Part shown: one piece after another, positions 14,796-24,700 of the stretch
How positions within the stretch are numbered: the stretch's first letter is position 1
Layout of the letters: each line of letters starts with the position of its first letter
Virus record (IMG/VR): IMGVR_UViG_3300030060_006579
Span: 1-41,749 of that record
Reading direction: 5' to 3' (one strand)
From: a virus
Length of the DNA stretch: 41,749 nucleotides
The notes under the pieces: generated by a model
Databases searched by the model: none
What the model was told of the DNA's origin: nothing
The model's input: the letters and a program-made list of their open reading frames with translations, nothing else
Position numbers and translations under genes: made by a program

Positions 14796-15971
14796 ATGGA
14801 AGCAGTAGTAGGTAAAATAACAACTATGTTAAAGTCTAAATTACATGGACTTAAGGGTAAAGCCGTAGAACAAGGTAAAAGAAAGGTAATGAAATATAAA
14901 GATAAATTACCTACAGAAGATCAAATAACAGAAAAAATTAAAAATTCAGGATGTTCAGATGCAGATAAAAAAAGATTAGAAAAACAATATAATAAAATAA
15001 AAAATGCTTTAAATAAAATCAAAGGAATAGTAGCAGCTGCAGCTGCAGCATGCGCTGGTTTAGCAGCTATATTAGCTTTATTAAATGGATTATTAAAAAT
15101 ATTAGATGTTATAATTAAAATATTAAATGTAATTTTAAAAATATTAAAAATAGTAATTAAAATAGCAAAAATAGTAGTTAAATTTTTAGGAGGAACAGGT
15201 ACTGGAGGTTTAATTGATTTATTATCTCGTTTAATAGCAAAATCAGAATATACAATAGGTAAATGGGTTCAGTGTGTAGGAAGAGCAAAAGAATTTATAT
15301 CAAAAATGCTTAAAAAATATATAAATCCTATTTCTAAAGCACTAGCTAAAGCAGCAGCAGCATTAGCAGCTTTATTAGGAGTAATTGAAGGTTTATTAAT
15401 GGTTTTAGAAATGTTATACATGTTTATGTTAAGTAAATGTGCTATAAGTGGGGGAGATAATAATTTAACGTCAGATACAAACAATAAAGGAGAAGGAACA
15501 GCAGGAGACGGAACAGGAGGAGAAGATGGAGGTGAAGGAGGTAATAGTGGTTTACTAGGTACAGGAACTAAAGGAGATCAATTAAATGCTTTATATAAAA
15601 TGTTACAAGAAGGTTCTCCTGAAGAAATAATATCTAAAATGGCTTTAAGAAGAGGAGGAGATGATGAATATATTCGTTATATTAGAAATGCTCGTTTTCA
15701 AACAATAGGATATGAAAGATTTAACGCAGCTGTTGATTCATTAGATACTACTCAAGGAGTAGATTATCCTTACACAGATATTAGTAAAAATATAGCACCT
15801 GAAACAAGAATTGATGCTACAAACGAACTTCCTGAATTTCCTGATTTAATTAGAGGAAATGAAAGAAATAATATTTTAAAAAGAAATTTAAGAACTAATC
15901 CTGATGGTCCTAATCCTGATGATGTATTACCAAATACTAGTGGAGGTGGAGGATCTGGGGGATCTTATTAA
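14796..15971 (+). CDS. Very hydrophobic helical virion protein, possible membrane-inserting component
   Basis: The 391-residue protein begins with a Lys-rich helical part (1-75). A long stretch follows (about 76-130) of Ala/Leu/Ile/Val helices with regularly spaced Lys (AAAAAACAGLAAILALLNG, VIIKILNVILKILKIVIKI). A second hydrophobic block lies at about 180-212 (ALAKAAAALAALLGVIEGLL, MVLEMLYMFML). Then come a Gly/Glu-rich linker (about 225-260), a mixed domain and a tail ending GGGGSGGSY. There is no signal peptide. The two hydrophobic blocks could insert in a membrane or pack inside the tail. The position, one base after the spike-like gene and next to the amidase, suggests a tail-tip or ejected protein that could line a channel in the host inner membrane. 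A tape-measure-like role is less likely because it is short. The function is unproven. Confidence 0.55.
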   Translation: MEAVVGKITTMLKSKLHGLKGKAVEQGKRKVMKYKDKLPTEDQITEKIKNSGCSDADKKRLEKQYNKIKNALNKIKGIVAAAAAACAGLAAILALLNGLLKILDVIIKILNVILKILKIVIKIAKIVVKFLGGTGTGGLIDLLSRLIAKSEYTIGKWVQCVGRAKEFISKMLKKYINPISKALAKAAAALAALLGVIEGLLMVLEMLYMFMLSKCAISGGDNNLTSDTNNKGEGTAGDGTGGEDGGEGGNSGLLGTGTKGDQLNALYKMLQEGSPEEIISKMALRRGGDDEYIRYIRNARFQTIGYERFNAAVDSLDTTQGVDYPYTDISKNIAPETRIDATNELPEFPDLIRGNERNNILKRNLRTNPDGPNPDDVLPNTSGGGGSGGSY

Positions 15972-15987
15972 TAAAAATAAACTAATT

Positions 15988-15998
15988 TATATTTATAA
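15988..15998 (+). promoter_or_regulatory. Candidate late promoter element
   Basis: TATATTTATAA lies in the 42-base gap after the hydrophobic-protein gene, 26 bases before the ATG at 16014. The identical 11-mer occurs at the same distance (26 bases) before the gene at 37142. It would start the wedge/tail unit. Confidence 0.5.
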
Positions 15999-16013
15999 CA
16001 AATAATAAAAAAC

Positions 16014-16445
16014 ATGAAAGCAAAAACATTTGAAAATCTAATTAGAAAAGTAGTTAGAGAAGAAATTGATTATGCGTTACGTAGAGAAATTAAATCACTT
16101 AAAGAAGACTTACGTGATGAACTAAAACCTACAATCACAGAACATAAAGAAAGAATGGTTGAAGTTCCCGATAAGATAAAAAGTTCTTTAAAAGAAAAAA
16201 TAATGGGTAAACAACCCTTTAAAAAACAAAATTTTACTAGCAATGCTGCATTAAATGATCTTTTAAATGAAACAGCAGTAGGGGACACAAATTTAGAATC
16301 AACAATGGTAACTTCACCAGGTGATCCTTTTAAATCAGGAGGAATATTACCTACAGAAGTAATGCCTGATCCAGTACAAAAAGTAGTAAATAGAGATTAT
16401 AGAGCACTAATGCAAGCAATTGATAAGAAAAAAGGAAAATTATAA
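16014..16445 (+). CDS. Virion-associated helical protein of unknown function
   Basis: The 143-residue protein opens with a long charged helix (FENLIRKVVREEIDYALRRE). The rest is Lys-rich with short conserved-looking pieces (NAALNDLLNETAV, DPVQKVVNRDYRALMQAI). The opening helix resembles that of the acidic protein at 6552. It begins a unit headed by a candidate late promoter and is followed after 3 bases by the gp25 gene, so a tail or baseplate assembly role is likely. No named family is recognised. Confidence 0.6.
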   Translation: MKAKTFENLIRKVVREEIDYALRREIKSLKEDLRDELKPTITEHKERMVEVPDKIKSSLKEKIMGKQPFKKQNFTSNAALNDLLNETAVGDTNLESTMVTSPGDPFKSGGILPTEVMPDPVQKVVNRDYRALMQAIDKKKGKL

Positions 16446-16448
16446 TAA

Positions 16449-16880
16449 ATGGCAATTGTCGAAAGAAATAATATAAAAATAAATCCTATAGATTTACCTG
16501 AAAATGATAAAGTAGCGGTAGGTGTTACTTTTCCCTTTGACGGTCCTGCTGTATTTAATTCTTCTTACACTACTAAAGAACAAGTAAAAAGTAACTTAAT
16601 TAATTTATTATTAACTACCCCTGGAGAAAGATTAATGAATCCCACTTTTGGAGTAGGTATTAGAAATCTTTTATTTGAACAAGTTATAGATAAAGAATTA
16701 ATAAAAAACAGAATAATAGATGGAGCTCAGTTGAATATTCCCGAAATAGAAATAGTAAATTTATTTATTAAAAGAGAAAATCAAGAAACAACTCCAGAAA
16801 TACACACAGTACGTATAGCAATATATTATAAATTATTAGCGGATAGATCTACGGACTCAGTATTACTAAACTTTGTATAA
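16449..16880 (+). CDS. gp25: Baseplate wedge protein gp25
   Basis: The 143-residue protein matches the GPW/gp25 family (T4 gp25 has 132 residues). The marks are an N-terminal strand region (VAVGVTFPFDGPAVF), the helix KEQVKSNLINLLLTTPGERL, the signature NPTFGVGIRNLLFE and a C-terminal strand pair (TVRIAIYYKLLADRS). In contractile tails gp25 joins the wedge and triggers sheath contraction and polymerisation. The gene lies 3 bases before the gp6 gene, the order usual in T4-like phages. All key regions are present and no truncation is seen. The leader is A-rich without a Shine-Dalgarno. Confidence 0.95.
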   Translation: MAIVERNNIKINPIDLPENDKVAVGVTFPFDGPAVFNSSYTTKEQVKSNLINLLLTTPGERLMNPTFGVGIRNLLFEQVIDKELIKNRIIDGAQLNIPEIEIVNLFIKRENQETTPEIHTVRIAIYYKLLADRSTDSVLLNFV

Positions 16881-16883
16881 AAT

Positions 16884-18779
16884 ATGGCATTTTCAAAAAC
16901 ATCAAATACTCCTCGAGAAAAAGACATTAAATACTTAAATAAAACTTTTGATGACTTTAAAGCTCAACTAACAGAATTTGCGGAATCTTATTTCCCTGAG
17001 ACTTTTAATGATTTTTCTGATTCATCTCCAGGAGTAATGTTTATGGAAATGGCTTCCTATGTGGGAGATGTTTTATCTTATTATCAAAACGCACAATTAC
17101 AAGAAAACTTTTTATTACTAGCTCAAGAAAAAGAAAATCTTTATAATTTAGCCTATTCTTTAGGATATAAACCTAAAGCAACAAATACTTCAGCAGTAAT
17201 ATTAGACTTATTTCAATTAGTACCATCAGATCCTTCTAATGCTTACCAAGCAGATATGAGTTATGCTCTTACAATAGAAGAAGGTTCAACTTTTATATCT
17301 GAAGAAGGTCCAGAATTTATGATAGAAAAAGATGTAGATTTTGGTATGGATAGTGATATAAGTCCTTTAGAAACAACCGTTTATTCTATTAATAATTCTA
17401 CAAATAATCCTGAATATTACCTCTTAAAAAAAAGAGTAAAAGCCCATTCAGCAACAATAGAAACAGAAACTTTTGATGTTGGAAGTTTTTCTAAATTTTT
17501 AACATTAGAATTAAGTAACCCTAATATAATAGAAATACAAAGTATAACAGATACCGATGGTAATAGATACCATGAAGTACCTTACTTAGCTCAGGATACG
17601 TTATTTGAAGATGTAGAAAATATCGCTAGTAATGATCCTGAATTACATGGTTTTAATGAATCAACTCCTTACTTATTAAAATTAAAAAGAGTTCCTAGAA
17701 GATTTGTAACAAGATTAAAATCAAATAATGTTTTACAAATACAATTTGGAGCAGGAGAAAATAGTGTAGTAGATGAAGAAATTATACCTAATCCAGATAA
17801 TATAGGTTTGGGAATTAAAGATGGAAGATCTAAATTAGAATTCGCTTATGATCCATCAAATTTCTTATATACGGGTACCTATGGAGTAGTTCCTACAAAT
17901 ACAAGATTAAAAGTAGTTTATAAAGTTAATAATTTTGGTAGAGCAGCAAATGTTGGTGGTCAAACTATAACTCGAGTAGGGCAATTAAATCTAAAATTAA
18001 AACCAAACACGGATCCTAGTTTACAACAATATGTTAGAGACTCAATAACAGTAAATAATATTTCTCCAGCTACTGGTGGGGGAGCAGGAGATTCAGTAGA
18101 AGAAATAAGACAAAATGCAATGGCTGCTTTTTCAGCCCAAAATAGAACAGTAACAAAAGATGATTATTTAGTTAGAACTTTATCTATGCCTTCTAAGTTT
18201 GGTAGAGTAGCTAAAGCATATATAACTCAAGATGATCAAATATCTCCTTTAGTCTCAAGTCCGGGTAGAATACCAAATCCTATGGCTTTGAATTTATATA
18301 CTTTAGGATACCGTAGAAATGGTACTTTAACTACCTTAAACCAAGCTACCAAAATGAATTTACAAACATATTTAGAACAACATAGGATGTTAACAGATGC
18401 TATTAATCTTAAAGATGCATTTGTAATTAATATAGGAGTAGATTTTGAAATCGTAACTTTTAAAAACTTTAATAATCAGGTAGTATTAAGAAAATGTTTA
18501 GAAGATTTAAAACTTTTCTTTAATGTAGAAAGATGGCAAATAAACCAACCTATAATAACTTCTGAAATATTCAATACTATTGGAGCAGTAGAAGGAGTAC
18601 AATCAGTAGTAAATGTAAATGTACGTAATATAGTAGGAATAGATTTAGGATATTCTCCCTACAAGTATGATTTAGATGATGCTACTATAAAAGGTACTAT
18701 ATATCCTTCATTAGATCCAAGTATATTTGAAGTTAAGTTTTTAGATAAAGATATACAAGGAAGAATAACACAATATTAA
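16884..18779 (+). CDS. gp6: Baseplate wedge protein gp6 (baseplate J-like)
   Basis: The 631-residue protein is close to T4 gp6 in length (660). The N-terminal region has the typical FAESYFPETFNDFSDSSPGV, then MFMEMASYVGDVLSYYQNAQ and NLYNLAYSLGYKPKA. The central region contains beta-rich domains (FEFAYDPS-like strands, RLKVVYKVNNFGRAANVGG). The J-like domain shows GGGAGDSVEEIRQNAMAAFS, then QNRTVTKDDYLVRTLSMPSK, and the C-terminus is the dimer-type region LGYSPYKYDL. gp6 forms the ring that links the wedges of the baseplate. It follows gp25 directly and precedes a tail protein after 1 base. Nothing odd is seen. Confidence 0.93.
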   Translation: MAFSKTSNTPREKDIKYLNKTFDDFKAQLTEFAESYFPETFNDFSDSSPGVMFMEMASYVGDVLSYYQNAQLQENFLLLAQEKENLYNLAYSLGYKPKATNTSAVILDLFQLVPSDPSNAYQADMSYALTIEEGSTFISEEGPEFMIEKDVDFGMDSDISPLETTVYSINNSTNNPEYYLLKKRVKAHSATIETETFDVGSFSKFLTLELSNPNIIEIQSITDTDGNRYHEVPYLAQDTLFEDVENIASNDPELHGFNESTPYLLKLKRVPRRFVTRLKSNNVLQIQFGAGENSVVDEEIIPNPDNIGLGIKDGRSKLEFAYDPSNFLYTGTYGVVPTNTRLKVVYKVNNFGRAANVGGQTITRVGQLNLKLKPNTDPSLQQYVRDSITVNNISPATGGGAGDSVEEIRQNAMAAFSAQNRTVTKDDYLVRTLSMPSKFGRVAKAYITQDDQISPLVSSPGRIPNPMALNLYTLGYRRNGTLTTLNQATKMNLQTYLEQHRMLTDAINLKDAFVINIGVDFEIVTFKNFNNQVVLRKCLEDLKLFFNVERWQINQPIITSEIFNTIGAVEGVQSVVNVNVRNIVGIDLGYSPYKYDLDDATIKGTIYPSLDPSIFEVKFLDKDIQGRITQY

Positions 18780-18780
18780 A

Positions 18781-19944
18781 ATGGCATATTACTCTATATT
18801 TCCCGAAAAAGACGCAACAATATATAGTCACCCTAACAGAACAGGATTAAATACTGGTGGGGATGAAATATTAGAATTATTAGAAGAAAAAGATTCTAAT
18901 AAAGAAATATATTATCCCTCACGTTTTTTAATTAAATTTAAAAACACAGAAATTAAGGACGTAATAGAAAATAAACTAACAGGAGCAGCCAAAGAAGTAA
19001 ATACATCAAATGTAAAAGTATGCTTAGAAGTATTTTCTACAGAACATAAGTCATTACACACAAATCATATAATACAAGTACATGCAATTTCACAATCATG
19101 GGATGAGGGTACAGGTAGATTTAAAAATAACCCCTCTTCATCTAATGGATGTACATGGGAAATGAGAACAGATACAGGTTCAAGCGCAAGAGCAATATGG
19201 ACTACTTCAAGTTTTGCATCTAATTCCACAGGATCTTCTTGTGAATTTATGACTTTAGGAGGGGGAACTTGGTGGGCAGGAGTAGACTATACAGCAGAAA
19301 CATCTTTTTCAAATGCAGATAATTTAGATTTAAATATAAACGTAACTAATTTTATCAAGTTCTTTTCAGCCAGTTATTACCAAGGAGCAACTTACCCAAC
19401 AGGTATAGAAAATGAAGGATTTATAATTAAAAAACCAGATGCTACTGAATGTGATGCCTCAGCTAGTTTTGGTGAATTACAATATTTTTCAGCAGACACA
19501 CATACAATTTATCCGCCTAAACTAACTTTTAAATGGGATGATTCATCTTATTCTCATAGTGGTACTACTTTAACTAGTGGAGATATATTTTTATCATTAT
19601 ATAATAATAAAGCTGAATTTCAAAGAAAATCAAAACAACGTTTTAGATTAACTACAAGAAAAAGATACCCAGACAGAGCTTTTACAACAAGCTCAAATTA
19701 TCTAGACTTACAATACTTACCAGCAACAAGTTATTATGGGTTACGTGATGCAACAACTGACGAAATAATAATCCCTTTTGATACAGAATATACAAAATTA
19801 AGTGCAGATAGTGATGGTATGTATTTTGATTTATTTATGGAAGGATTGCAACCAGAACGTTATTATAAACTAATGTTTAGAGTAGATAATAATGATGGTA
19901 TTAATATTTATGATGAAGATTATTATTTTAAGGTTGTTAGATAA
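18781..19944 (+). CDS. Tail/baseplate protein, DNRLRE-like beta domain
   Basis: The 387-residue protein begins AYYSIFPEKDATIYS. A beta-rich domain with SRFLIKFKNTEIKD and KVCLEVFSTEH follows. AISQSWDEGTGRFKN and GGGTWWAGVDY then resemble the DNRLRE family of carbohydrate-binding, beta-jelly-roll domains, which have SWxEGxx and W/G-rich motifs. The C-terminal part is a separate beta-domain (RFRLTTRKRYPDRAF, FMEGLQPERYYKLMFRVDN). No catalytic site is seen. The position right after gp6 suggests a wedge or baseplate-edge protein, perhaps an attachment point for fibres. Its stop overlaps the next start as TAATG, so translation is coupled. The domain call is tentative. Confidence 0.5.
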   Translation: MAYYSIFPEKDATIYSHPNRTGLNTGGDEILELLEEKDSNKEIYYPSRFLIKFKNTEIKDVIENKLTGAAKEVNTSNVKVCLEVFSTEHKSLHTNHIIQVHAISQSWDEGTGRFKNNPSSSNGCTWEMRTDTGSSARAIWTTSSFASNSTGSSCEFMTLGGGTWWAGVDYTAETSFSNADNLDLNINVTNFIKFFSASYYQGATYPTGIENEGFIIKKPDATECDASASFGELQYFSADTHTIYPPKLTFKWDDSSYSHSGTTLTSGDIFLSLYNNKAEFQRKSKQRFRLTTRKRYPDRAFTTSSNYLDLQYLPATSYYGLRDATTDEIIIPFDTEYTKLSADSDGMYFDLFMEGLQPERYYKLMFRVDNNDGINIYDEDYYFKVVR

Positions 19945-21773
19945 TGGGTAGAATAGATCCAAAAATAGTAGTAAAAGGAGAAGAAAGTCCAATTAAGATT
20001 GTAAAGCTTAAAGGAAAAACTTCAGCTGAAAGTGGCCATCAACACGATTTTGTTATTTATGACGATGATACAGTTGAAATTTTTGAAGTTATTACAAAGA
20101 ATACCGCAACGGGTAAACCAGAAAGACATACTCATGAATATCTAGGTGAATACCCTTATGGGGTTATGTCAAAAGTTGCAAGAAGCTCAGCAGATAAAAA
20201 CACTGTTCATTTTCACAAAATAGATAGTGTTTCTTATCCTATTGACTTGCAAAAAAAGATTTATGGTAAAGTTTCATTTAAAGATAAAATAGATAAAAAA
20301 TTCAGTGAATTTGGATCCCAAACTGAAAATATAAGTATGGATGAATTTTTTCAACATTACCAAAATTTATTTTATGAAATACCAAAAGACGGAAATAATT
20401 CTCATAAATCAATAATATTACAAAGTACAGAATATGTTGGTGGTATAATAGATAGTAGAGATACTGAAATAATAAGTCTTACAAACCAAGTAGTAGATTT
20501 GGAAAGAAAACTAGCAGAAGCAGAAGAAGCGGATAAAGAACATCCAGTGTTTACAAATGGTACCTTCCTTAAAGAAGCAGATAAAGCTACAGTTTACTAT
20601 ATGGATAAGGGGGCTAAAAGACCAATCGCAGATTATGATACTTACTTAGTACTTAAAAGAGTTAATGGTCACGAATTAGACAAACCAGATGAAGAAGTTT
20701 ATATATTAGTTAATGAAGATGTGATTAAAGGATTAGACACAGGACCTAGATTTACTTCTGAAGATTTATATGGTGATGAAGAACAAAGAGATAAGGAAGA
20801 AGAAAAGAAAAGAGTAGAATTAGACCCAGATGATTTCATAGCAGATCCTTCTCATTATAACACTACAAGTGACTATATTGAAGCATTAGATAGAGAAACA
20901 AGACAATTATTAGCTAAAGAAGAATACGTACAAGAATTATACTACAGATATAAAGCCGACAGTGAAAATATTACAGACAGTGAGGAAAGAGGAGAGGCAT
21001 CTAGTAAATTCCAAGAAATACGTCAAGAATTATATCACTTAAGAAGAAAAATATTAAGATATACAGACATTTTAGAATCAGTAGATCCAGATGGAGATTT
21101 ACAAAACATAGAAATAGACACTTCACAATTAAAACAAATTGTAGAACAAAAAATGTCTAGACCTGATAATGAATTTACTCAAGCAGAACTTCAACAATTA
21201 AGATCTAGAGAAAATAAGATAGAAAGATTTTTAGATTCCCAAGGAAGAGCAACATATGGTGGATCTACTAGATCAACATCTGGAGGATCAGGAACATCAA
21301 CTCCATCAAGTGATTCAGGAGCTATGTCAGGATATTTAGCTTCAGCAGGTATAACGGGTGTGGATGCAGCAACAGAAGAACAACCTAAAAACCCACCAGC
21401 TGGATATGTATCTAATGGAAATAGAACGGTAAAAAATCACACAGCAGAGGAAGCAATAAGAGCCATGAAATTAGGAGCAAGATCACCAGGAGGAAATTAT
21501 TATTGGACTTTAAAACCTAGAAACCAAAACACGGAAGAAACTCCTAAATTAATAAACCCACAGTGGACAATATATGAACAAAATCGTGCAAAACCAATTC
21601 CTATAAATGGAGGTACTTATGCAGCACAACAACAAAAGATAAACATATATGCTGAAAAACCAGTTTCTAAATATTGGTGGTCAACTAATAAATTTGAATG
21701 GTTCCCAGTACCGGGTAAATTTCCTGGTGTAAGAGCTAGAAAATGGGAAGGTAAAACTATTCATAAACTTTAA
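19944..21773 (+). CDS. Tail structural protein with three HxH motifs
   Basis: The 609-residue protein has near its N-terminus three His-x-His motifs at residues 32-34 (HQH), 62-64 (HTH) and 89-91 (HFH), at even spacing in a beta-rich context. The middle (about 110-370) is helical and highly charged (VDLERKLAEAEEADKE, RQELYHLRRKILRYTDIL). A Ser/Gly/Thr-rich linker follows (about 430-450), and then a C-terminal domain (SKYWWSTNKFEWFPV). HxH motifs in phage tail fibres and spikes are known to bind iron or other metals (T4 gp37 tip), so the N-terminal part may be metal-stabilised. It starts on the last base of the previous gene. The place between gp6 and the giant protein suggests the baseplate wedge, but no T4 counterpart is recognised. 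Confidence 0.55.
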   Translation: MGRIDPKIVVKGEESPIKIVKLKGKTSAESGHQHDFVIYDDDTVEIFEVITKNTATGKPERHTHEYLGEYPYGVMSKVARSSADKNTVHFHKIDSVSYPIDLQKKIYGKVSFKDKIDKKFSEFGSQTENISMDEFFQHYQNLFYEIPKDGNNSHKSIILQSTEYVGGIIDSRDTEIISLTNQVVDLERKLAEAEEADKEHPVFTNGTFLKEADKATVYYMDKGAKRPIADYDTYLVLKRVNGHELDKPDEEVYILVNEDVIKGLDTGPRFTSEDLYGDEEQRDKEEEKKRVELDPDDFIADPSHYNTTSDYIEALDRETRQLLAKEEYVQELYYRYKADSENITDSEERGEASSKFQEIRQELYHLRRKILRYTDILESVDPDGDLQNIEIDTSQLKQIVEQKMSRPDNEFTQAELQQLRSRENKIERFLDSQGRATYGGSTRSTSGGSGTSTPSSDSGAMSGYLASAGITGVDAATEEQPKNPPAGYVSNGNRTVKNHTAEEAIRAMKLGARSPGGNYYWTLKPRNQNTEETPKLINPQWTIYEQNRAKPIPINGGTYAAQQQKINIYAEKPVSKYWWSTNKFEWFPVPGKFPGVRARKWEGKTIHKL

Positions 21774-21778
21774 AATTA

Positions 21779-24700
21779 ATGGAAAAAGTCACAATAAATA
21801 AAATAGAAAGACTTAAGATAGAAGATTCTCAGGGTTTAACTTCTAGAGACATTAAAAGGAAGTTTGGCAAAAGCAATGACTATGTTGAACTTCATGTTTT
21901 AGATTTAGGAGGAGATTTATTATATAGTGCTCCTAATTATAATGGTTATTCTCTTCCTAATCAAATAGAAAGCACAGAGAATTCCACATTAACAAGTACT
22001 TTATTTATAGATCCATATAAGTTTTTACAAGATAATGATTTTTACGTAGGACAATATAATGTAATATGTAACATCCATAGAAAAAAGATATTTAGTGGGT
22101 TACAAGCAGATTTTAAAATCCATGAAATTTCTCCATCAAGAACAGAATTAAAAATAAAAGCATTAGGAAATGTTGAGGATACATTTAAACAAGCAGTATT
22201 AGATTTTATAAGTGAAATAGAAGGATCTCTTTTTAATAAAGATTTTACACTTAATTTTGGAAACAATACAAATATACTAGGAATAAATATAGCATATAAT
22301 AATCCAGACGAAACAGCCTTAATTAAATTATATGAACCTCTTCCCCCTGAAATAGAAAAGGGAGCTACATTTTGGGTAGTAGAAGAAATTATAGAACCTT
22401 TAGAATTTAAAGTAGATTTAGGTCAACCAACAGAAGTAGAAACAGGAATACCTTTAAGGGGACCTAATTTTAGAATAGATACTCGTTTAAATGATTCTAT
22501 CCCTTCTCAATTTAAAGTATATAACGACTTTTTAGAAAATACAAACTCATCCTCATTATACACTGTAATGAGTAGTTTAAGTGAAAGTATAGAATTATCT
22601 ATAGATTATACTAAAACAGGCACAGGTTCTTTAGAAACAGGATTCCATTTTGAAAATTTTACTCATTTTGGTAGTGCAGAAGAAAGGTTAAAAAACTTTA
22701 AATATAAATTAGAATTATTAGAATTATTTGATAGACAGATAAACGAAATATCTACTATTCAAGGTAGTGTATCATCTTCTGTAGCAGTTACTTCTAATAT
22801 TAATTTAATAGAAAATAAAAAAGCAAAATTAATATCTGGATTTGACAATTATGAAAAATTCTTATATTATGAAAACCACCCCTTTGCTTGGCCTAAGGTT
22901 CCAGATTTTGGTATAGGTAATTTACAAGTAACAAATTCAGCATTATTACCTGAGTCAATATATTTAGAGGTAGGATTAACAGATTGTGATGTATTTTTTA
23001 AACCATTTAATTTAAGACCTACTACTTCATCAGAAGCTATAGAATGGTATGGCAGTACAAATGATTTAAATATAAATTATGGAGGTCAAATATTATCAGC
23101 TTCTAGATTTGATAGAGATAATAAACATAGTTTAGTAAGAACTATTCCTGAGCATGTTTCTATGAGAGAAGAAAATGCTCAATATATTACTTTTACTAAT
23201 ATGATTGGTCATTATTTTGACCAAATATGGATTTATATAGACCACATAGGACAAATTAGAAATGCACATAATTCTTTTAAAGATGGTATTTCAAAAGATT
23301 TAGTATACACTGCTTTAAGTAGTTTAGGTGTAGAAGCTTTTGATCAATTTGAAAATGAAGAATTATTTGAGTATATCATAGGAACTAATAAAGCTAAATC
23401 AGGTTCTTTTGGAACATATGATGCTCCTGATGGAACCATTATGGTAACTTCTTCTTTAGTAACATGTGATAACGGAGGAAGTTCCGTTCCTAAAGGAGAT
23501 ATAACAAAAGAAATTTGGAAAAGATTATACCATAACTTACCTTATCTTTTAAAGACTAAAGGAACAGAAAGAGGAATTAAAGCCCTTATGAATTGTTATG
23601 GTGTTCCTGAAACTATATTAAATGTAAAAGAATATGGTGGCCCAACAACAGATTCTACTACTTATAAAACATTTAATTATGAAAAATTTTCAAGAGCATT
23701 AGAGGGAAGTTCGAACACAGAAGGATATTTTATCAAGGCACCTTGGGCAGCTACATCTTCCTTATTTACAGGAGTTATAGAAAGTAAACCTAATAGATCA
23801 GAGGGTAAAATAATATTTTCCGTAGGAGCAATAAGAGAACTATTTAACCAACCTTTTCCTAAAACAGTAGAATTAACAGCAACGGATTTATCAGTTCATA
23901 CTTTTACTTCAAATTATGATTTTGTATTACATGAAGAAAGTGGGCTAGAAACAGCTGAAAGTTTAGCAGAAGCTATAGATGCACATCCTTTATTTTCAGC
24001 CTCTGTTTTTGTAAGAGAAGATTTACTTGATCCCGCTCATGAAAAATATAATTTAGATATAGAAATAATGCTTACTCAGCATTTACAAGGTGTAGATGGT
24101 AATACAGAAATAAAAGGTACATTATTTGAAGACACATTAACACCTGCTTGCGGTAACCCACAACAATTTCCTGAAGTTGAATTTTTAACAAAAGTAGACT
24201 TTAATGGGGGAGGAGGTATAAATAATTCTATTTCTACGACAACAGTGATACCTGGTCTTAATACATGTGCAAGTAAAATATTAATCCAAAACGGAATATT
24301 AGAAGATGGAACAGGTAATTTAATTAACAATGGACTATTTCAGGACGAAGCAGAATTTATGGACTTTGTTACTGATATAAGAAACGGATATATAGACAAA
24401 GATATATCTTTATATTCATTTGAATCCTTATCACCATCAGCAACTCCTTTATACTTAGGAGATAAACAATGTACGGGAGTAAATGATTATGGTTTATTTG
24501 TAATAGAATGTTTCAAAGCAGATAATTGTGCAAGTCTCCCACCTACAGCGGTATCCTCTCCTACAACAGCAGTACAAGGAACTACAGCAGTAGGTACAAT
24601 AACTATCCCTAATGCGGTAGGAGGAAATAACAATTTATATACAGGAGAAACAGTAGTATTAACAGCCGCAGATGGAAGTATACATACTTTTACATTAATA

